DNA of 64,000 nt from NCBI GenBank assembly GCA_963847945.1, contig CAWKBX010000009.1, positions 1,116,001-1,180,000 on the forward strand, in the 5' to 3' direction. Below the pieces are notes generated by a model. It was not told the DNA's origin and made no database searches. It was given only the letters and a program-made list of their open reading frames with translations. The DNA comes from JANMJD01 sp963847945 (GTDB lineage Bacteria > Actinomycetota > Acidimicrobiia > Acidimicrobiales > Ilumatobacteraceae). The position numbers and the translations under genes are program-made. Within the stretch, counting starts at the first letter, position 1, and every line of letters begins with the position of its first letter. Of the stretch, positions 50,999-59,764 are shown piece by piece.

Positions 50999-51421
50999 CT
51001 ATTCGGCGACGATGAGTTCGGCGGTCATGCCTTCGCCGCGGTGGCCGAGCAGGCTGCAGTAGATGGCGTAGGTGCCGGGGGTCTGAGGGGCGATCAGGCC
51101 GCCGAGGGCGGTGACGCCTTCCGAGGCGATGGCGATGCGGACCGGGAGCTTGCCGTCGTCGACCACGAAATCGTGGGTGTCCTTGGTCGAGGTGAGGGCG
51201 ATCGTGATGTCTTCGTTTGGTCGGGCCCGCAGGGCTGAGATCGAAAACTTGAAGTTGGTCGCGGTGACCTGGACCACCGGCGCGGATGGGACCGTCGGGT
51301 AGCCCTGGTTGATTGTGGTCGGCGGCGGACCATCGCTTCCGGCACACGCCCCGACCGCGGCCGTTGCGGCCAGCACCCGCATCAGGGTCGCCGCTCGCGA
51401 AGAGTTCCGTCGTTCGTTCAC
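50999..51421 (-). CDS. cupredoxin-domain lipoprotein
   Basis: 140 residues from a GTG at 51421. A signal peptide ends in VGAC26, a lipobox. The mature part is a small beta barrel whose ligands fit a type 1 copper site: H83 (THDFVV), C122 (YCSLLGH), H127 and M132 (GEGM). Such proteins carry electrons between membrane complexes or to copper enzymes. An upstream in-frame start at 51523 would spoil the signal peptide. The copper-amine-oxidase-like protein is in another part of the window, so no functional link is claimed. Confidence 0.85.
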   Translation of the reverse strand: MNERRNSSRAATLMRVLAATAAVGACAGSDGPPPTTINQGYPTVPSAPVVQVTATNFKFSISALRARPNEDITIALTSTKDTHDFVVDDGKLPVRIAIASEGVTALGGLIAPQTPGTYAIYCSLLGHRGEGMTAELIVAE

Positions 51422-51548
51422 TCGGCCATCCTGCCAGCCCGACCGGTTCCCTTCCCCAACGTGTAGGGACTGCCAGCCCGGGTTTCCGATCGGTGAGAAT
51501 CTGGGCCACGCCGCCCCACGCATTGGTCACCGCGTACGCTGACCGGCG

Positions 51549-52721
51549 ATGGCTGCACGCGTTCCGTACCTCACCGCCAAGCTGCAGGGCTTCGGCACCA
51601 CGATCTTCGCCGAGATGTCGGCCCTGGCGATCTCGACCGGATCGGTCAACCTCGGGCAAGGCTTCCCCGACTACGAGGGGCCCCGCGAGGTACTCGACGC
51701 GGCGATCGAGGCGATCAACGGCGGGCTGAACCAGTACCCGCCTGGACCGGGGATGCCGGTGTTGCGGCAGGCGATCGTTGAACATCAGCAGCGGTTCTAC
51801 GGTTTGTCGTACGACCCCGACACCGAAGTGTTGGTGACCGCCGGGGCGACCGAAGCGCTGGCATCGGTGCTGCTCGGACTGTGCGATACCGGTGACGAGG
51901 TCGTCGTGTTGGAACCGACCTACGACAGCTACCAGGCCTGCATCGCGTTGGCCGGGGCGACACCCAAGTTCATCACCCTGCGCCCGCCGACCTACGACAT
52001 CGATCTCGACGCGATGCGCGCGGCGATCACGCCGAAGACCAAGTTGATCTTGCTGAACACCCCGCACAACCCGACCGGCAAAATGATCACCGCCGATGAG
52101 GCCGCAGCGATCGCCGCGCTTGTCGTGGAGCACGATCTGATCCTGGTGACCGACGAGGTCTACGAGCACCTGATCTTCGATGGACTGCAACACATCTCGC
52201 TGGCCGCATATGAAGGAATGCGCGAGCGCACGCTGGTGATCTCGTCGGGCGGCAAGACGTTCAACACCACCGGCTGGAAAGTCGGCTGGATCTGCGGCTC
52301 GCCGGCGTTGGTGACCGCGGCGCGGACCGCCAAGCAGTTCCTCACATACGTGTGCTCTGGGCCCTTCCAACCGGCGATCGCCGTCGGTTTGCGGCTCGGC
52401 GACGACTACTTCACGACTCTCGCCGCCGACCTCGCCGCCAAGCGGGACAAGCTGATGACCGGCCTCGACGCCGCCGGATTCCAAGCCTTCAAACCCTCCG
52501 GCACCTACTTCATCACGGTCGACATCCGCGGCGTCCAACCAGACGGCGACGGCTACGCCTTCTGCCGCTCGCTGCCCGCCCGGTGCGGACTCGTAGCCGT
52601 CCCGAATGTCGTGTTCTACGAGAACCGCGCCGAAGGCCGCCACCTCGTGCGCTTCGCCTTCTGCAAACGCGACGCCGTCATCGACGACGCCGTGGAGCGG
52701 TTGAAGTCGCTGTCGAATTAG
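51549..52721 (+). CDS. PLP-dependent class I/II aminotransferase, DapC/KAT-like
   Basis: 390 residues, fold-type I. VNLGQGFPDYEGP (38-50) and NQYPPGPGMPVLRQAI bind substrate and cofactor, LLNTPHNPTGKM holds the Asn, and SSGGKTFNTTGWKVGW places the Schiff-base lysine at K236. The sequence resembles actinobacterial N-succinyldiaminopimelate aminotransferase (DapC) and kynurenine aminotransferase. With lysC and asd in the same window a lysine-pathway role is plausible, but the sequence alone does not exclude a methionine or kynurenine transaminase. Confidence 0.88.
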   Translation: MAARVPYLTAKLQGFGTTIFAEMSALAISTGSVNLGQGFPDYEGPREVLDAAIEAINGGLNQYPPGPGMPVLRQAIVEHQQRFYGLSYDPDTEVLVTAGATEALASVLLGLCDTGDEVVVLEPTYDSYQACIALAGATPKFITLRPPTYDIDLDAMRAAITPKTKLILLNTPHNPTGKMITADEAAAIAALVVEHDLILVTDEVYEHLIFDGLQHISLAAYEGMRERTLVISSGGKTFNTTGWKVGWICGSPALVTAARTAKQFLTYVCSGPFQPAIAVGLRLGDDYFTTLAADLAAKRDKLMTGLDAAGFQAFKPSGTYFITVDIRGVQPDGDGYAFCRSLPARCGLVAVPNVVFYENRAEGRHLVRFAFCKRDAVIDDAVERLKSLSN

Positions 52722-52807
52722 CCCGGCCGCTCGTTGGTCGTCATCGCTTCCAACCGCTCCTCAAGGAAGCCGAGCTCACGCTGCCATTCGGCGTTTGTTG
52801 GACTCAT
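52718..52807 (-). CDS. possible 29-aa helical peptide
   Basis: A minus-strand frame of 29 codons from an ATG at 52807 to TAA 52720-52718, ending opposite the aminotransferase stop. The residues form one amphipathic charged helix (WQRELGFLEERLEAM). Codon use is like real genes of this genome, but the ribosome site is weak and no family is recognised. Confidence 0.25.
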   Translation of the reverse strand: MSPTNAEWQRELGFLEERLEAMTTNERPG

Positions 52808-52917
52808 CTTTGTTGAGGCGCGCCCGGGCCGGGTCAGCCAGGGGCGGCGTCCGACGGCACGCGCCGGTCAAGCGGGCTCATGCCTGGCGGTCGGCGGGCG
52901 CATGGGAGAATCGGTTG

Positions 52918-54030
52918 ATGCTTGCCGCCGTTCTGCATGACGTTCGTGACCTCCGGTTGGAGGAGGTCCCCGACCCGTCGCCTCAGTCGGGGCAGGTGAA
53001 GATCGCCGTGGCCCACAATGGCATCTGCGGGTCGGACTTGAAGTTGTTCGAGATGGGGCTGCGTGCCGCCGCTGGTGATGCACCGCACCCGCTGACGAAC
53101 TACGCCGGCCCTCAGATCCTCGGCCACGAGTTTTCGGGAATCGTCAGCGAACTGGGCGCCGGTGTCAACGACTTCGCGGTCGGCGACCGGGTCTGTGTGC
53201 AACCCGACTACCACTGTGGTGCCTGCCCGGCGTGTCAGATGGGGCATACCCACCTGTGTCAGATCCTCACGTTCCACGGCGTGATCTCGGCGGGCGGCGG
53301 ACTGTCGCAACACACCTGTGTGCCGACCACGATGGTCCACCGGCTGCCCGACTCGCTGACGATGGTGCAGGGCGCCCTCGTCGAGCCGATGGCGGTCAGC
53401 TATCACGCCGTCGGCCGTGGCGACGTCCAGCCGGGCGAGCTGGCGGTGGTCGTCGGCGCAGGCCCGATCGGCATCGGCGTGGTGCTCAACCTGCGTGCCC
53501 GTGGCGTCGACGACATTGTCGTGGCCGAGCCGTCGGCCGCGCGCCGGGCAGTGATCGAGCAGTTCGGCGCGACGGCGGTCGATCCGGCGGAATTGCGCGG
53601 GCACTTGGCCGCCCGCACGACTCGGGGCGGCGCGGATGTCGCCTTCGACTGCGCCGGTCGAGGCGTGACCTATGGGGCAACCCTCGGCGCGTTGCGCGCC
53701 CGGGGTCGGGCGGTGATCGTCGCCGGGTCGTCGGCTCATCCGTTGGAGATGACCGCCCACCTGCTCCAACACACCGAGATCACGATCACCGGCTCGCTCG
53801 CCTTCGAGCCCGGCGACTTCACTGCGACCATCGACCTGATGGCCGGCGGCGCCTATCCGACCGACGGCTGGGTCGAACACATCGCCCTCGCCGACATCCT
53901 CGCCGACGGCATCGAACCCCTCCTTGCCGGCCGCAAAACAAAGGTTCTCATCGACCTGCCGACGATCGTTCGCCATTCGGCAGTGGCCACGACGAGTGCG
54001 GCCTCGCCGGTGGGTGATGGCTCGCGGTAG
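52918..54030 (+). CDS. zinc-dependent alcohol/butanediol dehydrogenase (MDR family)
   Basis: 370 residues from the ATG at 52918. Catalytic zinc ligands C37 (GICGSD), H70-E71 (ILGHEFSG) and the structural zinc cysteines C100, C103, C106 and C114 are in place; VVVGAGPIGIGVV is the NAD-binding loop. It resembles 2,3-butanediol/L-threonine/sorbitol dehydrogenases of the medium-chain family. The last 20 residues (Ser/Ala-rich) exceed the fold. It is alone between an aminotransferase and a surface protein. Confidence 0.9.
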   Translation: MLAAVLHDVRDLRLEEVPDPSPQSGQVKIAVAHNGICGSDLKLFEMGLRAAAGDAPHPLTNYAGPQILGHEFSGIVSELGAGVNDFAVGDRVCVQPDYHCGACPACQMGHTHLCQILTFHGVISAGGGLSQHTCVPTTMVHRLPDSLTMVQGALVEPMAVSYHAVGRGDVQPGELAVVVGAGPIGIGVVLNLRARGVDDIVVAEPSAARRAVIEQFGATAVDPAELRGHLAARTTRGGADVAFDCAGRGVTYGATLGALRARGRAVIVAGSSAHPLEMTAHLLQHTEITITGSLAFEPGDFTATIDLMAGGAYPTDGWVEHIALADILADGIEPLLAGRKTKVLIDLPTIVRHSAVATTSAASPVGDGSR

Positions 54031-54106
54031 CTGTGAACCAGGCCGCGGCTCGACAGTCTCGTGCCGGCCGAGGCCAAGTTTGCCGCCGGAATCCGCTACT
54101 TTTGGA

Positions 54107-54127
54107 GGTTGATCACGGTTGATCAAC
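54107..54127. promoter_or_regulatory. 10-base direct repeats with palindrome before RCC1 gene
   Basis: GGTTGATCAC (54107-54116) and GGTTGATCAA (54117-54126) are adjacent direct copies spaced one helical turn; GTTGATCAAC (54118-54127) is itself a palindrome. They lie 50-70 bases before the start of the surface protein gene and may be operator half-sites. Confidence 0.4.
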
Positions 54128-54173
54128 GCGGTGCGTGAAATTCCGTCAGGCGGACGGAGGGTTGGAAGAGAAG

Positions 54174-56531
54174 ATGGTCGACAAGCGAATGTCACGACGC
54201 GGGCGCGTGTTGTTGGTGATCGCTCTGTCGTGTGGGCTGCTCGTGTCGGTCGCTCCACGCCGAGTCACCGCGGCCCCAGCCGTCTCATCGGCGGGGCCGA
54301 CGATGGCGATCGGCGACCATCACACCGTCGTGATTCGCGCCGACGGGACCGTGTGGGCATGGGGGTTGAACCGCTCGGGTCAACTCGGCGTGACGGCCAA
54401 CTATGGCACCGACGTCGTCACGACCACACCGCTGCCCGTTCCGGGGCTGACCTCCGCCGTTGCGGTCGCCGCGGGGGCTGATTTCACCGTCGTGCTGCTC
54501 GCCGACGGCACCGTGCGAACGTTCGGCGCGAACCAGGCCGGCCAACTCGGTACGACCCCGGCCGGGCCCGGGCAGAGCCGCTCGACCCCCCAGCAGCCGT
54601 TGGCGTTGACCAACGTCACTGCCATCGCCGCTGGTCAGGCCTTCACCGTGGCGGTCACCGACGATGGCACGACTTGGGGATTCGGTTCGAACGCGCGTGG
54701 GCAAATCGGCGAGCCACTGCCCGCGAATCGCGATGACCCGAATCCGGCGCCGCGCCCGATCTTCGGGCTCGACCGGATCGTACGAGTTGCCGCTGGAACC
54801 GAGCACCTGGTGGCGCTGACCGACCGGGGGGCGGTCTGGACCCTCGGCCTGAACTCCGATGGGCAGCTTGGCCGACCGGCGAACTATCTCAGCTATGTTC
54901 CCAACACGGCTCCGGCGATGGTGCTCGACGCGGGTCGCGTAGTGGCGATCGCCGCCGGTGGACAGCACAGCGCCCTACTCGCCGTGGACGGCGCAGCGTG
55001 GACATTCGGTCGCAACTCGTACGGCGAACTGGGTACGGCGGTCGATCTGTTCTGGCGTCGGGCGACCCCCCAGCGGGTCGCGTCGCTCGGCCGTGGCGTC
55101 GCCCTGGCGGCCGGCCCGACGAGTGCGTTGGTCGCCGACGCAGATGGCGTCGTGCGCGGTGTCGGGGGACGGGTACTGCGCTACACCACCGTTCCGCTGA
55201 TCTTCCCGGCGCTCGACGGAGTGGTCGCCGTCGCCGGGGGCGCGTCGTCGACCCTCGTACTACGATCCGACGGTTCGCTCGCCCAGGTGCCGTTTCCCGC
55301 CGTGGTTCCCCCCGTGGTGCCACAGGCTTTGCTCGGCGATGTACTGCTGCCCGCACCACCGCTCCAGCTCAAGATCGATGCCGACTACCAGGGATTCTCT
55401 CCGGTCCGGCTGCTCGAGACGCGGCCCGGAGCGACGCCGACGATCGACGGGCGGTTCTCGAACTCGGGGTCTTTGGCGGCCAACACGGTGACGGAGTTAG
55501 CGATTACCGGCCGGGCAGGGATTCCCGCAGGGGCACGGGCGGTGGTGCTCAACGTCACCGTCACCGGCCCCCTGGGCGCCGGTTACATCACTGTCTTCCC
55601 CTGCGACGGCGAGCGTCCGAACGCGTCGAACCTGAACTTTCTGGTCGGCGAAACGATCCCCAACGCCGTGGTCGTCAAGCTGAGCGCGGTGGGCACGATC
55701 TGCGTGTTCACGACAGCGACTACCCACCTGATCATCGATGCCAGCGGCGTTTATCCGAACGGATCGACCTACCTCCCGCTGACCCCGGGGCGGTTGTTCG
55801 AAACACGGACGGGGGCGACCCCGACGATCGACCGACGGTTCTCGAATGATGGAGCGCTGACCGCCGATTCGACTACCGAACTGGCCATCGCCGGGCGCGG
55901 CGGCGTACCCGCCGATGCCGTTGCTGCGGTGTTCAACGTGACCGTCACCGACCCGGCGGCCGCCGGCTATGCGACCGTGTTCCCGTGCGATGCTGGCCGG
56001 CCGAATGCCTCCCATCTCAACTTCGCCGCCCGTCAGACCATCGCCAACACCGTCATCGTCAAGTTGAGCGCGGCCGGCTCGGTCTGCGTGTACACCTCGG
56101 CCGCGACGCACATGCTGATCGATGCCAACGGGACATCACCGGCCGGTTCATCGTTCGTGCCGCTCGCTCCCCGGCGCGTCTTCGAAACGCGGGTGGGGGC
56201 CACGCCGACGGTCGACGGCATGTTCTCCAACGGGGGCGTGCTCATCGCCGGATCGACGACGGAACTCCAGCTCACCGGTCGGGCCAACGTGCCGCCCGGG
56301 GCCTCGGCGGTGGTGCTCAACGTGACCGTTGTCGACGCCCTGGAGTCGGGCTACGTCACCGTCTACCCCTGCGACTCGGCGCGTCCGAATGCCTCGAACC
56401 TCAACTTCGTCGGCGGCCAAACCATCCCGAACGCGGTGGTCGTGCGACCGGGGGTGACCGGCGCCGTGTGTCTGGTCACCACCGCGCCGGTCGACATGCT
56501 CGTTGACGTCAACGGCTACCAACCGGGGTAA
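54174..56531 (+). CDS. secreted RCC1-repeat protein with three C-terminal 'DTR-like' modules
   Basis: 785 residues from the ATG at 54174 (a GTG at 54135 is also in frame). After a signal peptide (VLLVIALSCGLLVSVAPR) about six RCC1-type repeats each carry G-x-N-x-x-G-Q-[LI]-G. Three modules of about 125 residues follow, each starting [VL]-[RL]-[LV]-[FL]-E-T-R-x-G-A-T-P and containing GY-[IVA]-T-V-[FY]-P-C and N-A-[SH]-[NH]-L-N-F. The modules are homologous in pattern to those in the esterase at 13396. It lacks an LPxTG signal, so the modules may attach it to the surface. No enzymatic motif was seen. Confidence 0.82.
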   Translation: MVDKRMSRRGRVLLVIALSCGLLVSVAPRRVTAAPAVSSAGPTMAIGDHHTVVIRADGTVWAWGLNRSGQLGVTANYGTDVVTTTPLPVPGLTSAVAVAAGADFTVVLLADGTVRTFGANQAGQLGTTPAGPGQSRSTPQQPLALTNVTAIAAGQAFTVAVTDDGTTWGFGSNARGQIGEPLPANRDDPNPAPRPIFGLDRIVRVAAGTEHLVALTDRGAVWTLGLNSDGQLGRPANYLSYVPNTAPAMVLDAGRVVAIAAGGQHSALLAVDGAAWTFGRNSYGELGTAVDLFWRRATPQRVASLGRGVALAAGPTSALVADADGVVRGVGGRVLRYTTVPLIFPALDGVVAVAGGASSTLVLRSDGSLAQVPFPAVVPPVVPQALLGDVLLPAPPLQLKIDADYQGFSPVRLLETRPGATPTIDGRFSNSGSLAANTVTELAITGRAGIPAGARAVVLNVTVTGPLGAGYITVFPCDGERPNASNLNFLVGETIPNAVVVKLSAVGTICVFTTATTHLIIDASGVYPNGSTYLPLTPGRLFETRTGATPTIDRRFSNDGALTADSTTELAIAGRGGVPADAVAAVFNVTVTDPAAAGYATVFPCDAGRPNASHLNFAARQTIANTVIVKLSAAGSVCVYTSAATHMLIDANGTSPAGSSFVPLAPRRVFETRVGATPTVDGMFSNGGVLIAGSTTELQLTGRANVPPGASAVVLNVTVVDALESGYVTVYPCDSARPNASNLNFVGGQTIPNAVVVRPGVTGAVCLVTTAPVDMLVDVNGYQPG

Positions 56532-56738
56532 CCCGATGCTGCGGGCGGTCCGGCCCGTCGGCTTCAGCCGCGGAAAGGCAGCGGCGGGGCGAGCCCGACC
56601 AGCGGCTCGGTCACCCCGGCCGTGCGGTGTTCTGGAGCCGCCGCGGCGAGAGTGACCAGGAACGGGTTGGGATTGGCCGGCACACTTTGCCGCCCGTTGG
56701 CGAGTGGTCAATCTTCTCACGTCTTGGAGGTGGTGTCA

Positions 56739-57215
56739 CTACCCTATGCGTTTAGCCAGCATCGAAACGAGTACGCCGTAACCCGTCTCCTGCTGACCGA
56801 CCTCCTCGAAGCCGATTCGGTGGTGGAACCGCAAAGAACCGTCGTTTCGGGGACGCAGGTTGACCTCGCAGGTCAGCCACTCGGCACCGATCCGGGCCTC
56901 AAGATCGGCATATAGCGCCGCCCCGATGCCCCGCCCCTGGTAGTTGTCGTCGACGGCGATGCGATCGAGGTAGGCGAAGTCGGTGTATCGCTCGGCGAAC
57001 CACTGGAAGTTGACACTCTCGTAGTCGGCCCCGGGCGCAAAGGTGATCGAGAATCCCACCAGCGTGTCGCCCTCGTAGGCCCCGAGCGAGGCCAGTGATT
57101 CCGAGAACAGGTGGGTCAGATCCGCCAGGTCGATCTCGGTGATCGCCGGGATGTTGGCGTTGTTGAGGGCGACTGCCGAGGGCAGATCATCGGCGGACAA
57201 CGAGCGGATGTGCAT
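56739..57215 (-). CDS. GNAT-family N-acetyltransferase
   Basis: 158 residues. YLDRIAVDDNYQGRGIGAALYADLE is the acetyl-CoA-binding motif A (R/Q-x-x-G-x-G/A: QGRGIG), and LTCEVNLRPRNDGSLRFHHRIGFEEVG is motif B with the C-terminal strand. The substrate is unknown. It diverges from the secreted-protein gene at 57357. Confidence 0.9.
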   Translation of the reverse strand: MHIRSLSADDLPSAVALNNANIPAITEIDLADLTHLFSESLASLGAYEGDTLVGFSITFAPGADYESVNFQWFAERYTDFAYLDRIAVDDNYQGRGIGAALYADLEARIGAEWLTCEVNLRPRNDGSLRFHHRIGFEEVGQQETGYGVLVSMLAKRIG

Positions 57216-57356
57216 AGGACGCGACGCTACCGCGGTCGCCGGCTGAGGCCGTCGACATCAAGAGCGCCTGGGAAATCTTGAGGTGCCGCGAACCGTTTGG
57301 AGGGAGCCGGCGTACCTGTGAGTGACGCCAACCCCACCAGCCTGAGGAGGCCCCAA

Positions 57357-58124
57357 ATGAGTGTCATCCGTCGTTTTCTGACTGTTGCCCTGTCCACCGT
57401 CGTAGTCGCTCCGCTCGCCATCGCCGGCACATCCGTCGCCCATGCCGACGAGGTAGCCATCGATGTCGGCGACATCGTTCCCGATGGGGAGCGGATGGTG
57501 ATCAAGGGCGAAGCCGGCCACGAGGTACACCTGAAGTTCGAGGTTACCGAGCCGACCCTGGCCTATGCGATCAACCACATGCCCGAAACGGGCGGCGGTG
57601 GCCCCGGTCAGGCCAAGATCCAGTTCGTCGGCCCCAACGGCGAACTGATTCCCGATTTCGGTGCGGTGTACAGCGCGGCGACCGAGACCCGTTTCCTGGT
57701 CCCCGGAGTGTGGACGCTGCGGTTCGTGCCCTTGGATGACGAGACCGGTGTGTACAGCGAAACTCGACTGAATTTCTACGAGAACATTCGCATCGACACC
57801 TCCCTCGACGAGATCCACAAGCTCGATCTCGAGGAGGGCCAGAACGTCGAACTCCACTTCACGATCAGCGAGAAGACCGATGTCGACTGGGTCTTGCTGG
57901 ATTCGGCGAACCCGCTGGCTGACGGCAGCATCACGATGGCCGCCGGTATGAACTTGTGGAACGCCGAGACCGGCGAATCCGAGCCCTACACGATCGTCAG
58001 TGGCCCGTTGACCGAGGACTCACCGAGCATCCGTGCCACCCTCGCCCCCGGCCACTACGTCGCCCAGATGCGCTTCTTCGGCGATCCGAACACCATCAAG
58101 ATGGGTGTCGTCGACGTTTCCTGA
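57357..58124 (+). CDS. secreted beta-rich protein, unknown function
   Basis: 255 residues from an ATG with a strong GAGGAGG ribosome site 6 bases upstream. A signal peptide (FLTVALSTVVVAPLAIAGTSVAHA) is cleaved near residue 31. The mature protein is acidic and has two similar halves with [HL]-x-L/H-F-x-[IV]-[ST]-E-[PK]-T and a later SIRATLAPGHYVAQMRFFG, suggesting two beta-sandwich (pre-peptidase-like) modules. No catalytic motif and no anchor are visible, so it is probably released or loosely bound. It was not recognised as a known family. Confidence 0.8.
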   Translation: MSVIRRFLTVALSTVVVAPLAIAGTSVAHADEVAIDVGDIVPDGERMVIKGEAGHEVHLKFEVTEPTLAYAINHMPETGGGGPGQAKIQFVGPNGELIPDFGAVYSAATETRFLVPGVWTLRFVPLDDETGVYSETRLNFYENIRIDTSLDEIHKLDLEEGQNVELHFTISEKTDVDWVLLDSANPLADGSITMAAGMNLWNAETGESEPYTIVSGPLTEDSPSIRATLAPGHYVAQMRFFGDPNTIKMGVVDVS

Positions 58125-58160
58125 TCTCGGGATCCACGTCGCGTCGGTGGCCGGCAAACG

Positions 58161-58796
58161 TCAGTCGACGGCGATGAGGTAGTCGGCGCGGTGGCGGGTG
58201 GTGCGGATGAGGTCGGCGTTGGCTTCGTCGGAGCGCATCACCCATTCGTGGGCTTCTTCGGGAGACTTGCCGAAGTGGATATGGCGGGCGATCAGGCGCT
58301 CAATTCTCAGTGAGTCATCGACGTCGACGTACCAGCACTCGTGCAGCCACCCCGCCACGTTGCCCCACGCCGCGCGGTCGTACAACAGGTAGTTCCCCTC
58401 GGTGACGATCAGCGGCACGTCGGGCGAGACGGCGATCGCGCCGGCGATCGGTTCGCCCAGGTCGCGGCGAAACTCGGGCGCGTAGACCACGGCACCCCCG
58501 GCACCGTTGGCCAGCCGCTCCACGAGGGCGACGTACCCCGTATCGTCAAACGTGTCGGGAGCGCCCTTGAGGTGACGGCGGTCGAGGGAGATGAGGGTGG
58601 AGTTGGCCAGATGGAATCCGTCCATCGGGACGAGCGCGGCCTGGGCCGGTCCGAGGGCGTGAACCACCTGGGCGGCGAGGGTCGACTTCCCGCCGCCGGG
58701 ACAGCCGGCGATCCCGAGAACCAGCCGTTTCCCCGATTCGGCCATCGCCGCGGCCCGGGCCATTGCCGCTGCGACGGTGATCGTGGGAGGAGTCAT
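58161..58796 (-). CDS. uridine-kinase-like nucleoside/sugar kinase (P-loop)
   Basis: 211 residues. LGIAGCPGGGKSTLAAQV is the Walker A loop, VPMDGFHLANSTL carries the base/sugar-binding Asp and VTEGNYLLYD the Walker B-like segment. The family includes uridine kinase, pantothenate kinase and the fructose kinase FrcK found beside sugar transporters. The start ATG shares an A with the stop of the PfkB gene upstream (TGATG), so both are in one operon with glgA-glgC. A carbohydrate substrate is likely. Confidence 0.85.
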   Translation of the reverse strand: MTPPTITVAAAMARAAAMAESGKRLVLGIAGCPGGGKSTLAAQVVHALGPAQAALVPMDGFHLANSTLISLDRRHLKGAPDTFDDTGYVALVERLANGAGGAVVYAPEFRRDLGEPIAGAIAVSPDVPLIVTEGNYLLYDRAAWGNVAGWLHECWYVDVDDSLRIERLIARHIHFGKSPEEAHEWVMRSDEANADLIRTTRHRADYLIAVD

Positions 58797-59713
58797 CAGC
58801 GCTCGCGAGCCCAGTCGTCGGGCAGTTCGCGCCGGTAGGGCGGTTCGGCTCCGGCCCGCTCGCAGGTGCGGGCGGCGACCGTCACCCCGGCGGTGACGGC
58901 CGCGACGACCAGGTCGGTGTCGGCGAGCCGGGCTCTGCCGAACCCCTGCGACGTCCACCAGTGGAGGAACCCGCCGCCGAGCGCATCGCCGGCGCCGATC
59001 GTGTCGACCACGGTGATCTTGGGGACGTCGACGCGGGCCTCGCCCGCCGCGGTGACGACGTAGGTCGCGGCGCCACCGTCGCTGAGGATGACGACGGCCG
59101 GCCCGAGCGCCAACAGCCGCCGAGCGACGGCCACCGGCGTGGCGGATGGGTCGAGATACTCGGCGTCGTCGGTCGAGATCTTGACGACGTCGGCCCGGCC
59201 GATCACCCGATCGAGCCGTGCCAGGTACGCGAGGCGATCGCCGATCACCCGACCCCGGCAGTTGGGATCGATGAACACCAACACCTCGTCATCGACCGAC
59301 GCCACCAGACTTTCCAGCGTCGTGGCCATTGGTTCGAGAACGAACCCGAGGGTGCCGCAATGCAAGGCCCGTGTGGTCGGCGGCAGGGCAACCTCGGTCA
59401 TCGCCGGGGCCGAGGTGCCATCGAGATAGAAACGATATGACGCCGCGCCACCCTCGTCGAGTTCGGCCGCGGCCAGGGTCGTCGGGAGTTCGACGGTTGC
59501 CCCGAACGTAGTGAGTACGTCATCGTCGACGAGTTGGCGATGCAACATCCGACCGAAGCGGTCAGCCGACAACGAGCCGAGAAAGGCGACCTCGCTGCCC
59601 AACCGGGCCATCGTGCGAGCGGCGTTGAACGGCCCGCCGCCGAGTTTGGCCGCCACCGACCCATCGGGCTGGATGACGAGGTCGATCAGGGCTTCCCCAC
59701 CAACGGCGATCAT
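58796..59713 (-). CDS. PfkB-family fructokinase
   Basis: 305 residues. GGEALIDLVIQPDG and GGGPFNAARTMARLG form the N-terminal sugar site, and VVDTIGAGDALGGGFLH is the G-A-G-D anion hole/catalytic aspartate motif. It resembles bacterial fructokinases. It lies 51 bases downstream of glgC and is coupled to the next kinase. Phosphorylated fructose could feed glucose-1-phosphate and so glycogen synthesis by GlgC/GlgA, which explains the grouping. Confidence 0.9.
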   Translation of the reverse strand: MIAVGGEALIDLVIQPDGSVAAKLGGGPFNAARTMARLGSEVAFLGSLSADRFGRMLHRQLVDDDVLTTFGATVELPTTLAAAELDEGGAASYRFYLDGTSAPAMTEVALPPTTRALHCGTLGFVLEPMATTLESLVASVDDEVLVFIDPNCRGRVIGDRLAYLARLDRVIGRADVVKISTDDAEYLDPSATPVAVARRLLALGPAVVILSDGGAATYVVTAAGEARVDVPKITVVDTIGAGDALGGGFLHWWTSQGFGRARLADTDLVVAAVTAGVTVAARTCERAGAEPPYRRELPDDWARER

Positions 59714-59764
59714 GGCGACAAGCTATCGGCCGTCGACCGCACAGGATCAAGGTGGTGCGGGCGG

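Noticed and set aside
50982..52643. 553-codon minus-strand frame opposite the cupredoxin and aminotransferase genes
   Set aside because: It runs antisense to a clear PLP aminotransferase. Its product is Arg/Gly/His/Asp-rich with no motif, as expected for the reverse of a high-GC gene.
56532..56738. 40-codon minus-strand frame with a GTG start in the gap after the RCC1 gene
   Set aside because: No ribosome site, Ala/Pro-rich composition and no recognisable family. I treat the gap as non-coding.
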